A stretch of DNA of 64,000 bases from Flavobacterium beibuense (lineage in GTDB: Bacteria; Bacteroidota; Bacteroidia; Flavobacteriales; Flavobacteriaceae), in the NCBI RefSeq assembly GCF_004151245.1, contig NZ_JUIW01000008.1, positions 1-64,000 of the forward strand, in the 5' to 3' direction. Shown piece by piece: positions 16,156 through 24,109 of the stretch. Below the pieces are notes generated by a model. The model was not told where the DNA came from. It was given only the letters and a program-made list of their open reading frames with translations, and did no database searches. Within the stretch, counting starts at the first letter, position 1, and each line of letters begins with the position of its first letter. The position numbers were made by a program, and so were the translations under genes.

Positions 16156-18396
16156 TTAAGCTTCTTTATTACCGCCGTTATCATTATTTCTAGGTCCTTT
16201 ATTATCCCTGTTAGGGCGAGGTCCTCTGTTGTCTCTCGGTGGACGGTTTTCGTCTCTTGGAGGACGGTTCTCATCTCTTGGAGGTCTTGGTAATAAAGCT
16301 TTTCTTGAAACTTTCTCTTTTCTTGTTTTAGGGTCGATGCCGATGTATTTCACCTCAAACACGTCGCCCATATTTACAACGTCAGATACGTTTTCTGTAC
16401 GCTCCCAAGCAAGCTCAGATACGTGTAGAAGTACCTCGTTACCCGGAGCCTGAGTATATTCTACTACAGCACCAAAGTCAAGCATCTTAACAACTTTTAC
16501 TTCATATGTTTCACCAACCTGTGGTTTGAATATGATAGAGTCAATTTTGTTAAGTACAGCCTGCATTCCGTCCGGATCAGTACCAAGAATTTCAACTTCA
16601 CCCTGCTCGTCAACCTCGTTAATAACGATAGTTGTACCTGTAGCTTTTTGAAGTTCCTGAATAACTTTTCCACCTGGACCGATAAGAGCACCAATAAATG
16701 CGCCAGGTATAGTAACCTTAACGATTTTAGGAGCGTGTTTCTTAACGGTTTCTCTTGGTTGCTCAATAACTTCAATAAGTTTACCAAGGATATGTAGACG
16801 GCCTTCACGAGCCTGCTCAAGAGCCTGCTCCATGATTTCGTAGTTAAGACCTTCAATCTTGATGTCCATCTGGCAGGCAGTAATACCATCTGCAGTACCG
16901 GTAACTTTAAAGTCCATATCACCTAAATGATCTTCGTCACCAAGGATATCAGATAATACAGCCCATCTTCCTGTTTTGTCGTCTGAGATTAATCCCATTG
17001 CAATACCTGAAACCGGTTTTTTAATCTGTACACCTGCATCCATAAGCGCAAGAGTACCTGCACATACTGTAGCCATAGAAGATGAACCGTTAGATTCTAA
17101 TACTTCAGATACTACACGTACTGTATATGGGTTTTCGGCAGGAATCATGTTTTTAAGTGCACGTTGTGCAAGATTACCGTGACCAACCTCTCTTCTTGAA
17201 GTTCCTCTTAGTGGTTTAGCTTCACCTGTAGAGAAAGGAGGGAAGTTGTAGTGAAGGTAGAATCTTTCTTCACCTTGTTCAGACGGTAAGTCTATAACAT
17301 TGGCTTCACGAGATGTACCTAAGGTAACTGTTGCCAGTGCCTGAGTCTCACCTCTTGTGAATATTGAAGAACCGTGAACTGAAGGAAGATAATCAACCTC
17401 ACACCAAATAGGGCGTATTTCGTTTGTTTTTCTTCCGTCAAGGCGTAGTCCTAAATCAAGGATAACGTTTCTTACGGCTTCTTTTTGTGACTTGTAGATG
17501 TATTTGCTAATCATGTCAGCGTGCTCAACAAGTTCCTCCTCTGTAAAGGCAGCAAGGATTTCTTCTTTAATTACTGAGAATTTCTCAGAACGCTCATGCT
17601 TAGCAGAACTTTCTTTAGCCACAGCAAAATACTTATCGTATGAAAGGTCGTATACTTTTTTCTCGATATCAGCATCATTAGCCTCACCTTCATATTCTCT
17701 GATTTCTTTACCTATCGCAGCTCTCATTTTTTCCTGAGCAGCAATCTGAAGTTTAATGGCATCGTGAGCGAATTTGATTGCCTCAACCATTTCTTTTTCA
17801 GATATCTCTTTCATTTCACCTTCAACCATAGCGATAGAGTCGCTTGAAGCACCAATCATCATATCGATGTCAGACTGTGTTAACTGCTCTTTGCTTGGGT
17901 TAATGATGAATTTGCCGTCTACACGTGCAACACGTACTTCAGAAATAAGTGTGTGGAAAGGTACGTCTGAAACTGCAAGAGCAGCTGAAGCTGCTAAACC
18001 TGCAAGTGCATCAGGCATTACGTTTTCGTCGTGAGACATAAGTTGGATCATTACCTGCGTTTCTGCATGGTAATCATCAGGGAAAAGCGGACGAAGTACG
18101 CGGTCTACTAACCTCATGGTTAATACCTCTGCATCACTTGGTCTTGCTTCACGTTTAAAAAATCCGCCCGGAAAACGGCCCGCGGCCGCAAATTTTTCAC
18201 GGTAATCTACCGTAAGTGGTAAAAAATCGATGCCCGGAGCGGCAGTCTTTGCGGAAACCACAGTAGCAAGCAGCATGGCGTTACCCATTTGTACGACTAC
18301 AGAGCCGTCTGCCTGTTTTGCAAGTTTTCCTGTTTCGATCGAGATGCTTCTTCCATCTCCCAGATCGATAATTTCTCTTGTTACGTTTGGAATCAT
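16156..18396 (-). CDS. pnp: Polyribonucleotide nucleotidyltransferase (PNPase)
   Basis: 746 aa from the ATG at 18396 (MIPNVTREI); an in-frame TTG 24 bp further up is less likely. Phosphorolytic 3'-to-5' exoribonuclease of the RNA degradation machinery. Two RNase PH domains are seen ([32 protein letters not shown] first core, kept short: [11 protein letters not shown]; second core [23 protein letters not shown]), then a KH domain ([15 protein letters not shown]) and an S1 domain ([21 protein letters not shown]). A low-complexity Arg/Pro/Asp/Asn tail with three RPPRD(E/N) heptads ends the protein. rpsO lies immediately upstream, the classical order. Confidence 0.98.
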   Translation of the reverse strand: MIPNVTREIIDLGDGRSISIETGKLAKQADGSVVVQMGNAMLLATVVSAKTAAPGIDFLPLTVDYREKFAAAGRFPGGFFKREARPSDAEVLTMRLVDRVLRPLFPDDYHAETQVMIQLMSHDENVMPDALAGLAASAALAVSDVPFHTLISEVRVARVDGKFIINPSKEQLTQSDIDMMIGASSDSIAMVEGEMKEISEKEMVEAIKFAHDAIKLQIAAQEKMRAAIGKEIREYEGEANDADIEKKVYDLSYDKYFAVAKESSAKHERSEKFSVIKEEILAAFTEEELVEHADMISKYIYKSQKEAVRNVILDLGLRLDGRKTNEIRPIWCEVDYLPSVHGSSIFTRGETQALATVTLGTSREANVIDLPSEQGEERFYLHYNFPPFSTGEAKPLRGTSRREVGHGNLAQRALKNMIPAENPYTVRVVSEVLESNGSSSMATVCAGTLALMDAGVQIKKPVSGIAMGLISDDKTGRWAVLSDILGDEDHLGDMDFKVTGTADGITACQMDIKIEGLNYEIMEQALEQAREGRLHILGKLIEVIEQPRETVKKHAPKIVKVTIPGAFIGALIGPGGKVIQELQKATGTTIVINEVDEQGEVEILGTDPDGMQAVLNKIDSIIFKPQVGETYEVKVVKMLDFGAVVEYTQAPGNEVLLHVSELAWERTENVSDVVNMGDVFEVKYIGIDPKTRKEKVSRKALLPRPPRDENRPPRDENRPPRDNRGPRPNRDNKGPRNNDNGGNKEA
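16225..16287 (-). repeat. Three tandem 21-bp repeats in the pnp tail
   Basis: Three adjacent 21-bp units (16267-16287, 16246-16266, 16225-16245 in reading order) encode [14 protein letters not shown] and RPPRDNR. They form part of the basic, disordered C-terminal tail and are a place where copy number could vary by slippage. Confidence 0.85.
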
Positions 18397-18510
18397 AAAT
18401 CCATTTCTTTGATTAAACAATGGGTGTTGTTTAGCTGTGTAGTTGTTGTGTGTAGTTGTCTAAAACCCAATGAAAAACCAAAACTTTTTTTATGCAAAAT
18501 ATGTAAAACA

Positions 18511-18536
18511 AAAAGAGGCGCGCAGGCACCTCTTTT
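18511..18536 (-). terminator. Hairpin between rpsO and pnp, partial terminator or processing site
   Basis: AAAAGAGG (18511-18518) pairs with CCTCTTTT (18529-18536); on the minus strand a T-rich stretch follows. It sits 9 bp after the rpsO stop and about 115 bp before pnp, where many bacteria have an attenuating terminator and an RNase III site. Its exact role is inferred. Confidence 0.6.
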
Positions 18537-18544
18537 CATCTCGA

Positions 18545-18814
18545 TTATTTTCTGATGTTTAATTCTTTGATAATCTCACGATATCTGTTAATCTCTTTTT
18601 TCTTAAGGTAGTCAAGAAGACTTCTTCTTTTACCTACCAGCTTAACTAGAGAACGCTCTGTATTGTAATCGTGACGATTCTTTTTTAAGTGCTCAGTTAA
18701 GTGGTTAATTCTAAAAGTGAATAACGCGATTTGTCCTTCTGCAGTTCCTGTATCAGTAGCAGATTTGCCGTGTTTTGTAAAGATTTGCTCTTTTACTTCT
18801 TTAGTCAAGTACAT
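18545..18814 (-). CDS. rpsO: 30S ribosomal protein S15
   Basis: 89 aa from MYLTKEVKEQIF; a longer open frame reaches 18868, but the extra 18 residues are not part of S15. Primary 16S-rRNA-binding protein of the 30S platform. Seen: TGTAEGQIALFTFRINHLTEHLKKN, then HDYNTERSLVKLVGKRRSLLDYLKKK, covering the whole family (pattern pieces: GQIALFTFRI; LVGKRRSLLDYL). Upstream is a well-spaced promoter (18866-18895); downstream pnp. Confidence 0.97.
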   Translation of the reverse strand: MYLTKEVKEQIFTKHGKSATDTGTAEGQIALFTFRINHLTEHLKKNRHDYNTERSLVKLVGKRRSLLDYLKKKEINRYREIIKELNIRK

Positions 18815-18865
18815 GCCAATATTGTTTAAATAATTTTTATGTAACGGGTCTTTCCCGATTGGCTG

Positions 18866-18895
18866 CAAAGGTAATCAATATTTTTTTTCCCGCAA
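18866..18895 (-). promoter_or_regulatory. Promoter of rpsO (TTG-19-TACCTTTG)
   Basis: On the minus strand TTG (18893-18895) and TACCTTTG (18866-18873) are 19 bp apart, an ideal match to the Bacteroidetes TTG / TAnnTTTG promoter. It predicts a leader of about 45 nt in which a small CGGG/CCCG hairpin (18844-18856) could serve S15 autoregulation. Confidence 0.7.
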
Positions 18896-18945
18896 GGCTT
18901 TGTTATATAAGTTTCTAACGTGCTTGTGTGCTATGCCTAAGTGAC

Positions 18946-19401
18946 TTAAAAAAGTTTAGCTACCTGCTCGTTTACAAATTCAAGGAAACGCTCATCCATC
19001 TCGCTAAAAGCATCCAGCACGTTAGAGTCTATATCTATCTGGCCTATATTCTTTCCGTCAACAAAAAGCGGTACAACCACTTCCGATTTTACGGTAATGC
19101 TGCAGGCAATATAATTGTCCTGTGCGGTTACATCGGGAACCACAAAGTTTTTATTAGATACTGCCACCTGTCCGCATATACCTTTTCCAAACGGAATAAC
19201 CGTATGATCGGTAGGTTCTCCGGCATAAGGGCCTAATAAAAGTTCTTCCTTATCTCCGTTTCTAAAGTAAAAGCCAACCCAGTCGTAATAATCTATATTA
19301 TCTTTTAAAAGATGGCAAATCTGTAACAGCTTTTCATCCCTTAATGTATAGTCATGATGTAATATGTCAATAACCTTAGGTTTTAATTCTTCAAATGTCA
19401 T
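18946..19401 (-). CDS. Free methionine-(R)-sulfoxide reductase, GAF-domain type (fRMsr)
   Basis: 151 aa from MTFEELKP. A promoter box at 19420-19427 overlaps the upstream ATG at 19422, which supports the shorter start. Single GAF domain with the fRMsr signature: LLLGPYAGEPTDHTVI, FGKGICGQVAV, NYIACSITVKSEVVVPLF and IGQIDIDSN. Two of the family's Cys are present (in GKGICG and IACS); the latter corresponds to the catalytic Cys. The enzyme reduces free Met-R-sulfoxide, an oxidative repair step, in the cytoplasm. Confidence 0.88.
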   Translation of the reverse strand: MTFEELKPKVIDILHHDYTLRDEKLLQICHLLKDNIDYYDWVGFYFRNGDKEELLLGPYAGEPTDHTVIPFGKGICGQVAVSNKNFVVPDVTAQDNYIACSITVKSEVVVPLFVDGKNIGQIDIDSNVLDAFSEMDERFLEFVNEQVAKLF

Positions 19402-19419
19402 AGTGTATAATCTTTTGTA

Positions 19420-19427
19420 CAAAATTA
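19420..19427 (-). promoter_or_regulatory. Bacteroidetes -7 box for the fRMsr gene
   Basis: TAATTTTG on the minus strand, an exact TAnnTTTG match. It overlaps the longer possible start codon at 19422 and so argues for translation from 19401. Confidence 0.5.
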
Positions 19428-19532
19428 TCTATTAAAGCATTTTGACTTATGTTTTTTTGTGTTAAAAAATATAAAATTCCCACATTTTGCGTTTTAGTAG
19501 TGTAGAAACAAATTCCCTAAAAATAAAATGTA

Positions 19533-19540
19533 TAAATTTG
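19533..19540 (+). promoter_or_regulatory. Bacteroidetes -7 box for the metal-uptake operon
   Basis: TAAATTTG, an exact TAnnTTTG match, ends only 7 bp before the ATG at 19548. It predicts a very short or absent 5' UTR for the first gene of the operon. Confidence 0.5.
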
Positions 19541-19547
19541 TGGCATC

Positions 19548-19970
19548 ATGAATTTTAAAAGGCACATAAGTATACTTTTGGCATCGCTCCTGTTAGTAGC
19601 TAACATGGGGTTTGCCCTTAATGTACATTATTGCCATGGTGAAATTGCTTCGGTTTCCATAGCTTATAAGGTTGATGACTCCTGTATGGCCATGACCAAA
19701 AAGCAGGATAAGGGTTGTTGTGCCATGAAAGCCGAGCCGGCAAAAAAATGCTGCAAGAACGACCTGGTTAAAATTCAGGATAAAAGCGATAATATACTTG
19801 TAAAGTCACTTCAGCTTGATTTAAGTACTTTTTATGTTGCAGAACAGTGGCAACCTGTACAGTATATTTATAATGAACCTCAGGTACAGGAGGTAAACTC
19901 TTCATTTTATTGTGAGGCGAATGCGCCTCCACTCTTTAAGTTATACTGTCAATATATTTTATACGCCTGA
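19548..19970 (+). CDS. HYC_CC_PP-family protein (small secreted Cys-rich protein)
   Basis: 140 aa with a signal peptide (ISILLASLLLVANMGFA). It carries all three marks that name the family: HYC in NVHYCHGE (residues ~27-33), CC pairs in KGCCAMKAEPAKKCCKND (~55-73) and PP in NAPPLFKLY near the end. Cys, His and Met placed this way suggest metal binding, probably copper. It is the first gene of a unit with a TonB receptor and an HMA-domain protein. Function of the family is not established; metal handling is inferred from residues and neighbours. Confidence 0.88.
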   Translation: MNFKRHISILLASLLLVANMGFALNVHYCHGEIASVSIAYKVDDSCMAMTKKQDKGCCAMKAEPAKKCCKNDLVKIQDKSDNILVKSLQLDLSTFYVAEQWQPVQYIYNEPQVQEVNSSFYCEANAPPLFKLYCQYILYA

Positions 19971-20033
19971 TTTTAATGTTTTTATTCATTTCCCTTATGG
20001 GAAACAGATAGCTATTAACATTAAAATTTTTTT
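19971..20033 (+). promoter_or_regulatory. Nested hairpin with T-run abutting the TonB receptor start: possible attenuator
   Basis: The outer stem is TTTTAATGTT (19971-19980) / AACATTAAAA (20017-20026), and the inner stem is TTTCCC (19989-19994) / GGGAAA (19999-20004). Seven T (20027-20033) follow and end at the receptor's ATG (20034). It looks like an intra-operon terminator or attenuator between the HYC_CC_PP gene and the receptor gene. Confidence 0.5.
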
Positions 20034-22271
20034 ATGCGTTATATATTATTTTTCATGATAATGATAGGTGCCTATACTGCACAGGCACAGGACAAATTAA
20101 GCGGTAAGGTTCTGGATGAGAATAAGCAGCCGCTTCCCGGGGCGAGTGTTTACTGGCTAAACACAACCATAGGTGCGTCTTCACAAACAGATGGTACTTT
20201 TGAACTTCCATATGAGCCCGATTATAAAAAGCTTGTAATAAGCTTTATAGGTTATACTACAGATACTATTGCTGTAGATTCTCCAAAATTTATAACTCAT
20301 TCCTTAAAGCTTTCAGGAGGGGATAAGCTTGATAATGTGGTTATTGATAAAACCCGAAGAAGCCTTAAAAGGTCTAACGCCGAGGCGGCCAATGTGGTTA
20401 ATATGGGGTCTGCAGAGCTTTTAAAAGCTGCCTGCTGTAATATTGCCGAGAGCTTTGAAACGAATCCATCTATAGATGTAAACTTTTCTGATGCCTTAAC
20501 CGGTAACAGGCAGATAAAAATGCTGGGACTTACAAGTCCTTATCTGTTGATTTCTGAAGAGAATATACCTTCTGTAAGGGGAGCATCTCAAGCTTACGGA
20601 CTTTCGTTTATTCCGGGGACATGGGTTGAGAGTATTCAGATAACAAAGGGTGCAGGTCCGGTTATAAATGGTTATGAAAGTATATCGGGACAGATAAACT
20701 ACGAGCTTCTAAAACCCGCAACGGATATTCCTTTCTTTTTAAATGCTTACGGCTCTCAGGGTGGCCGCTTCGAACTTAATACCCACTTTAATAAAAAAGT
20801 ATCTGACAGATGGAGTACCAGCCTTTTTGTTCACGGTAATACAAGGGTGTCTAAAAATGACATGAATGATGATGGTTTTTTAGATAATCCGCTGGCTAAA
20901 CAGATAAACGTGATGAACCGTTGGCAGTATAATAATCCGGAAACAGGATGGGTTAGCTTTATCAATCTTCGATATATGAGGGATGAAAAGCAAACCGGAG
21001 AAATTGATTTTGATCCGGATACTGATAAGTTTACTACAAATCACTGGGGTTCTGAAATTAATACTGATAAGCTGGATGTCTCTACCAAACTAGGGTATGT
21101 ATTCCCTGATATGCCTTACCAGAGTATAGGTTTACAAACTGCCTTTAACTGGCACAACCAGGATTCTTATTTTGGTTTTAATCAATATGATATCGACCAA
21201 AAGAGTTTCTATTCTAATCTTATATTCAGTTCTATTATAAGCAATACTCTTAATAAGTTCTCTACAGGGCTTAACTTTACCTATGATAATTACGGAGAGT
21301 TTGTAAATACCATAGATTACAGCAGGATTGATAACAGTGTAGGTGCTTTTTTTGAATATACTTATGACAATACCCGAAACTTTAGTCTTGTGGCCGGAGG
21401 ACGTGTAGATGCTCATAACCGTTTAGGTGTTTTTCTTACGCCAAGAATGCACCTTAAATACAACCCTTGGGAAAAGGCTACTGTAAGGGCTTCATTTGGT
21501 CGTGGTAAGAGGGCTGCAAACATTTTTGCAGAGAATCAGGCATTATTTGGCAGCTCGAGGGTAATGAGTATTTTAAACAGCGGTGGTAAAATTTACGGAC
21601 TTGATCCTGAAATTGCATGGAACTATGGTGCAAGCTTTGTACAGGGGTTTTCTTTGTTTAACAGAAACGCCGAGTTTGTATTGGATTTCTACAGGACTGA
21701 TTTCCAAAACCAGGCAGTTGTAGATCTTTTTGCAAGTCCGCAGCAGGTACTGTTTTATAACCTTGACGGAAAGTCTTATGCCAACAGTCTTCAGGTAGAA
21801 CTTAATTATGAGATAACCCGCCATTTTAATGTGCGTACGGCTTATAAATACTACGACATCAAAACAGATTATCTTTCGGGTACTGAGGATAAGCCTTTAC
21901 AGGCAAAACACAGATTTTTTGCCAACTTAGCCTATGAAACCCATATTGGCGAAGGTGGTAAGCAATGGAAGTTTGACTTTACATACAACTGGATGGGTAA
22001 ACAACGTTTGCCATATACGGGCAGTAACCCTGCGGAATATCAAATGGGAGATTATTCGCCTTCATTCTCTTTAATGAACGCTCAGGTAACAAGAACTTTT
22101 TCAAGTGTATTTGAGGTATATGTAGGAGGAGAGAATATAGGTAATTACAGGCAAAATAAAGCTATTATAGGGGCAGATGATCCTTTTGGCCAGTATTTTG
22201 ATACATCTATTGTATATGCTCCTGTTTTTGGCCAGATGTATTATGCTGGGCTTCGATTTAAAATTAAATAA
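20034..22271 (+). CDS. TonB-dependent outer-membrane receptor, probable metal (copper?) uptake
   Basis: 745 aa: signal peptide (residues 1-19, AYTAQAQ), a carboxypeptidase-regulatory-like domain (LSGKVLDENKQPLPGASVYW), a plug domain (AACCNIAESFETNPSID, ending in PYLLISEENIPS) and a beta-barrel ending in an aromatic/charged C-terminus (YYAGLRFKIK). It would import a ligand across the outer membrane using TonB energy. Position between a Cys-rich HYC_CC_PP protein and an HMA copper-type protein points to a metal; the CC pair in the plug is notable. Substrate is inference. Confidence 0.9.
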   Translation: MRYILFFMIMIGAYTAQAQDKLSGKVLDENKQPLPGASVYWLNTTIGASSQTDGTFELPYEPDYKKLVISFIGYTTDTIAVDSPKFITHSLKLSGGDKLDNVVIDKTRRSLKRSNAEAANVVNMGSAELLKAACCNIAESFETNPSIDVNFSDALTGNRQIKMLGLTSPYLLISEENIPSVRGASQAYGLSFIPGTWVESIQITKGAGPVINGYESISGQINYELLKPATDIPFFLNAYGSQGGRFELNTHFNKKVSDRWSTSLFVHGNTRVSKNDMNDDGFLDNPLAKQINVMNRWQYNNPETGWVSFINLRYMRDEKQTGEIDFDPDTDKFTTNHWGSEINTDKLDVSTKLGYVFPDMPYQSIGLQTAFNWHNQDSYFGFNQYDIDQKSFYSNLIFSSIISNTLNKFSTGLNFTYDNYGEFVNTIDYSRIDNSVGAFFEYTYDNTRNFSLVAGGRVDAHNRLGVFLTPRMHLKYNPWEKATVRASFGRGKRAANIFAENQALFGSSRVMSILNSGGKIYGLDPEIAWNYGASFVQGFSLFNRNAEFVLDFYRTDFQNQAVVDLFASPQQVLFYNLDGKSYANSLQVELNYEITRHFNVRTAYKYYDIKTDYLSGTEDKPLQAKHRFFANLAYETHIGEGGKQWKFDFTYNWMGKQRLPYTGSNPAEYQMGDYSPSFSLMNAQVTRTFSSVFEVYVGGENIGNYRQNKAIIGADDPFGQYFDTSIVYAPVFGQMYYAGLRFKIK

Positions 22272-22309
22272 CAAAATTGTATATATTTAAAATTCAAAAG
22301 AATAAAAAG

Positions 22310-22660
22310 ATGAAAAAACTAATTATGGTATTGCTTGTTACCTTTTTCGGGATGGCAGTACAGGCACAGGATAAAGAAGTTAAAAAGAGTAAAAATGCTA
22401 CTTATGAAGTTGCCGTAAACGGTAATTGTGATATGTGCAAAAAACGTATTGAAAAAGCTGCATTTAGCGTTAAAGGTGTTAAGTCGGCAGAATGGAGTGC
22501 AGACCATCAGGACCTTCATCTTATTCTGGATGAGAACAAATGCTCTGTAGATGATGTTTGTAAGGCAGTAGCAAAAGCGGGTCATGATACCGAAAAGGTT
22601 AAGGCTACAGAAGAAGATTATAATAAACTCCATACGTGCTGCATGTATGAAAGATTATAA
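22310..22660 (+). CDS. Secreted heavy-metal-associated (HMA) domain protein
   Basis: 116 aa from MKKLIMVLLV; the frame opens 33 bp earlier with a TTG, but the signal peptide (to VQAQD) fixes this start. A single HMA domain follows, with the metal site NGNCDMCKKRIEKAA (CxxC) and the typical VKGVKSAEWSADHQDLHLI second half. The C-terminus adds HTCCMYERL, a possible extra metal site. HMA domains bind Cu(I) or other soft metals; a secreted one would act in the periplasm, taking metal from the receptor upstream (39 bp away). A terminator follows. Confidence 0.9.
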   Translation: MKKLIMVLLVTFFGMAVQAQDKEVKKSKNATYEVAVNGNCDMCKKRIEKAAFSVKGVKSAEWSADHQDLHLILDENKCSVDDVCKAVAKAGHDTEKVKATEEDYNKLHTCCMYERL

Positions 22661-22667
22661 ATGACAA

Positions 22668-22695
22668 AATCCCGAAGTAATTCGGGATTTTTTTT
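22668..22695 (+). terminator. Rho-independent terminator of the metal-uptake operon
   Basis: Stem AATCCCGAA (22668-22676) / TTCGGGATT (22681-22689), loop GTAA, then a T run. It closes the three-gene unit 19548-22660. Confidence 0.9.
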
Positions 22696-22775
22696 ACATG
22701 TATGTTTCTTTTTATTGCTGTATACGGCAACATTGTGTAATTTGCAGATAACTTATTTAACCAAAAAATCACCAA

Positions 22776-24074
22776 ATGAAAAAGCTTAAATACGCATTGG
22801 CCTTTTTAGGGCTAACAGCTATTATTGTGCCTCAGCATTTACAGGCACAGGACTTTTTTAAAGACAGGAAGCTATATCTTAATGAAGACGGCAGTAATTA
22901 TGTGAAGTTTACCTTTATGACCCAAGCCTGGTTAAGATCGATAGATTATAATCCCGGAAGTACCATAAACGGTGTCCAGAAAGATAAAGGTACTGATATA
23001 GGTATTCGCCGTTATCGTATCCAGATGTACGGCCAGTTAACAGACAGGGTATTTGCTTACAGTCAGTTTGGTGAAAATAACTTTAATACAATTTCTGAAA
23101 GGAAACTGGGCTTTTTTGTTCATGATGCTTATGGTGAATATGCGATAGATAAAAAAGCATTGTCATTAGGTGTGGGGCTTTCAGGGTGGAGTGGATTATC
23201 ACGTTTCTCATCACCTTCAGTAGGTTCGATATTAGGAATAGATGCTCCTTTATTTTTACAGACTACTAATGATGTAAACGACCAGTTTTTAAGAAAACTT
23301 TCGGTGTTTGCCAAAGGTAAAATAGGTAAGCTTGATTATCGTTTACAAATGGCCGACCCATTGGAGGTAACCAACTCACCGGCTGTTCAAAACAGGACTA
23401 CCTTTTCTATGGATCCTTCTGAAATGCAGTGGAACGGATATTTTCAGTACCAGTTTCTGGATCAGGAGTCTAATATGACGCCTTATATGGTAGGAACTTA
23501 TCAGGGAAAGAAAAGGGTATTTAATATAGGTGCCGGGTTTATCTATCAAAAAGATGCTATGTGGATGCTTACAGATACAGACGATATAGAGAAAAGCAAT
23601 ATGGTACATTTTGCCGGAGATGTGTTTTATGATGCACCCATAGGAGCCAATGGCCAGGCAGTAAGTTTTTATGGTAATGTAACCAGTTATGACTTCGGGA
23701 GGAATTATACCCGCAACGGAGGTCCTATGAATCCTACAAACGGAACCAATAACCCCGCGATGCTTAACGGGGGAGGGAATAGCTTCCCAATGTATGGTAC
23801 AGGTACTGTAGTATATGCTCAGGCCGGATATAAGTTTAAGGATAATCTTATTGGTAAAACTACTCTTATGCCTTATGTGTCCTTACAGCACGCCGATTAT
23901 GACAGGCTTAATAATGCCATGAACTTTTTTGATGCCGGTGTCAACTGGCTTTTAGAGGGTAATGTGGCAAAACTTACGGTTGCTTACCAAAACTGGCCGG
24001 TATATAATACGGATGGTAATAAAACAGGCTCTGAAGGCGGTGTTATAGGGCAGTTGCAGGTTTTGTTTAACTAA
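22776..24074 (+). CDS. Porin-like outer-membrane beta-barrel protein
   Basis: 432 aa with a signal peptide ending VPQHLQAQD. The body alternates strand and turn in porin style (YVKFTFMTQAWLRSID, IGIRRYRIQMYGQLTDRVFAYSQFGE, LTVAYQNWPVY), and it ends in Asn after a hydrophobic strand (VIGQLQVLFN). It resembles the phosphate-selective-porin-like (OprO/P) proteins of Bacteroidetes, but the cargo is unknown. It has terminators on both sides, so it is transcribed alone. Confidence 0.78.
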   Translation: MKKLKYALAFLGLTAIIVPQHLQAQDFFKDRKLYLNEDGSNYVKFTFMTQAWLRSIDYNPGSTINGVQKDKGTDIGIRRYRIQMYGQLTDRVFAYSQFGENNFNTISERKLGFFVHDAYGEYAIDKKALSLGVGLSGWSGLSRFSSPSVGSILGIDAPLFLQTTNDVNDQFLRKLSVFAKGKIGKLDYRLQMADPLEVTNSPAVQNRTTFSMDPSEMQWNGYFQYQFLDQESNMTPYMVGTYQGKKRVFNIGAGFIYQKDAMWMLTDTDDIEKSNMVHFAGDVFYDAPIGANGQAVSFYGNVTSYDFGRNYTRNGGPMNPTNGTNNPAMLNGGGNSFPMYGTGTVVYAQAGYKFKDNLIGKTTLMPYVSLQHADYDRLNNAMNFFDAGVNWLLEGNVAKLTVAYQNWPVYNTDGNKTGSEGGVIGQLQVLFN

Positions 24075-24077
24075 TAA

Positions 24078-24107
24078 AAAAAGGCGGGGCATATGTCCCG
24101 CCTTTTT
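24078..24107. terminator. Bidirectional terminator between convergent genes
   Basis: Stem AAGGCGGG (24081-24088) / CCCGCCTT (24097-24104), A run before and T run after; shared by the porin-like gene and the convergent 791-aa gene. Confidence 0.9.
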
Positions 24108-24109
24108 TG

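Noticed and set aside
16156..18420. Longer pnp reading from a TTG at 18420
   Set aside because: The extra residues are not part of PNPase; the ATG at 18396 gives the canonical N-terminus.
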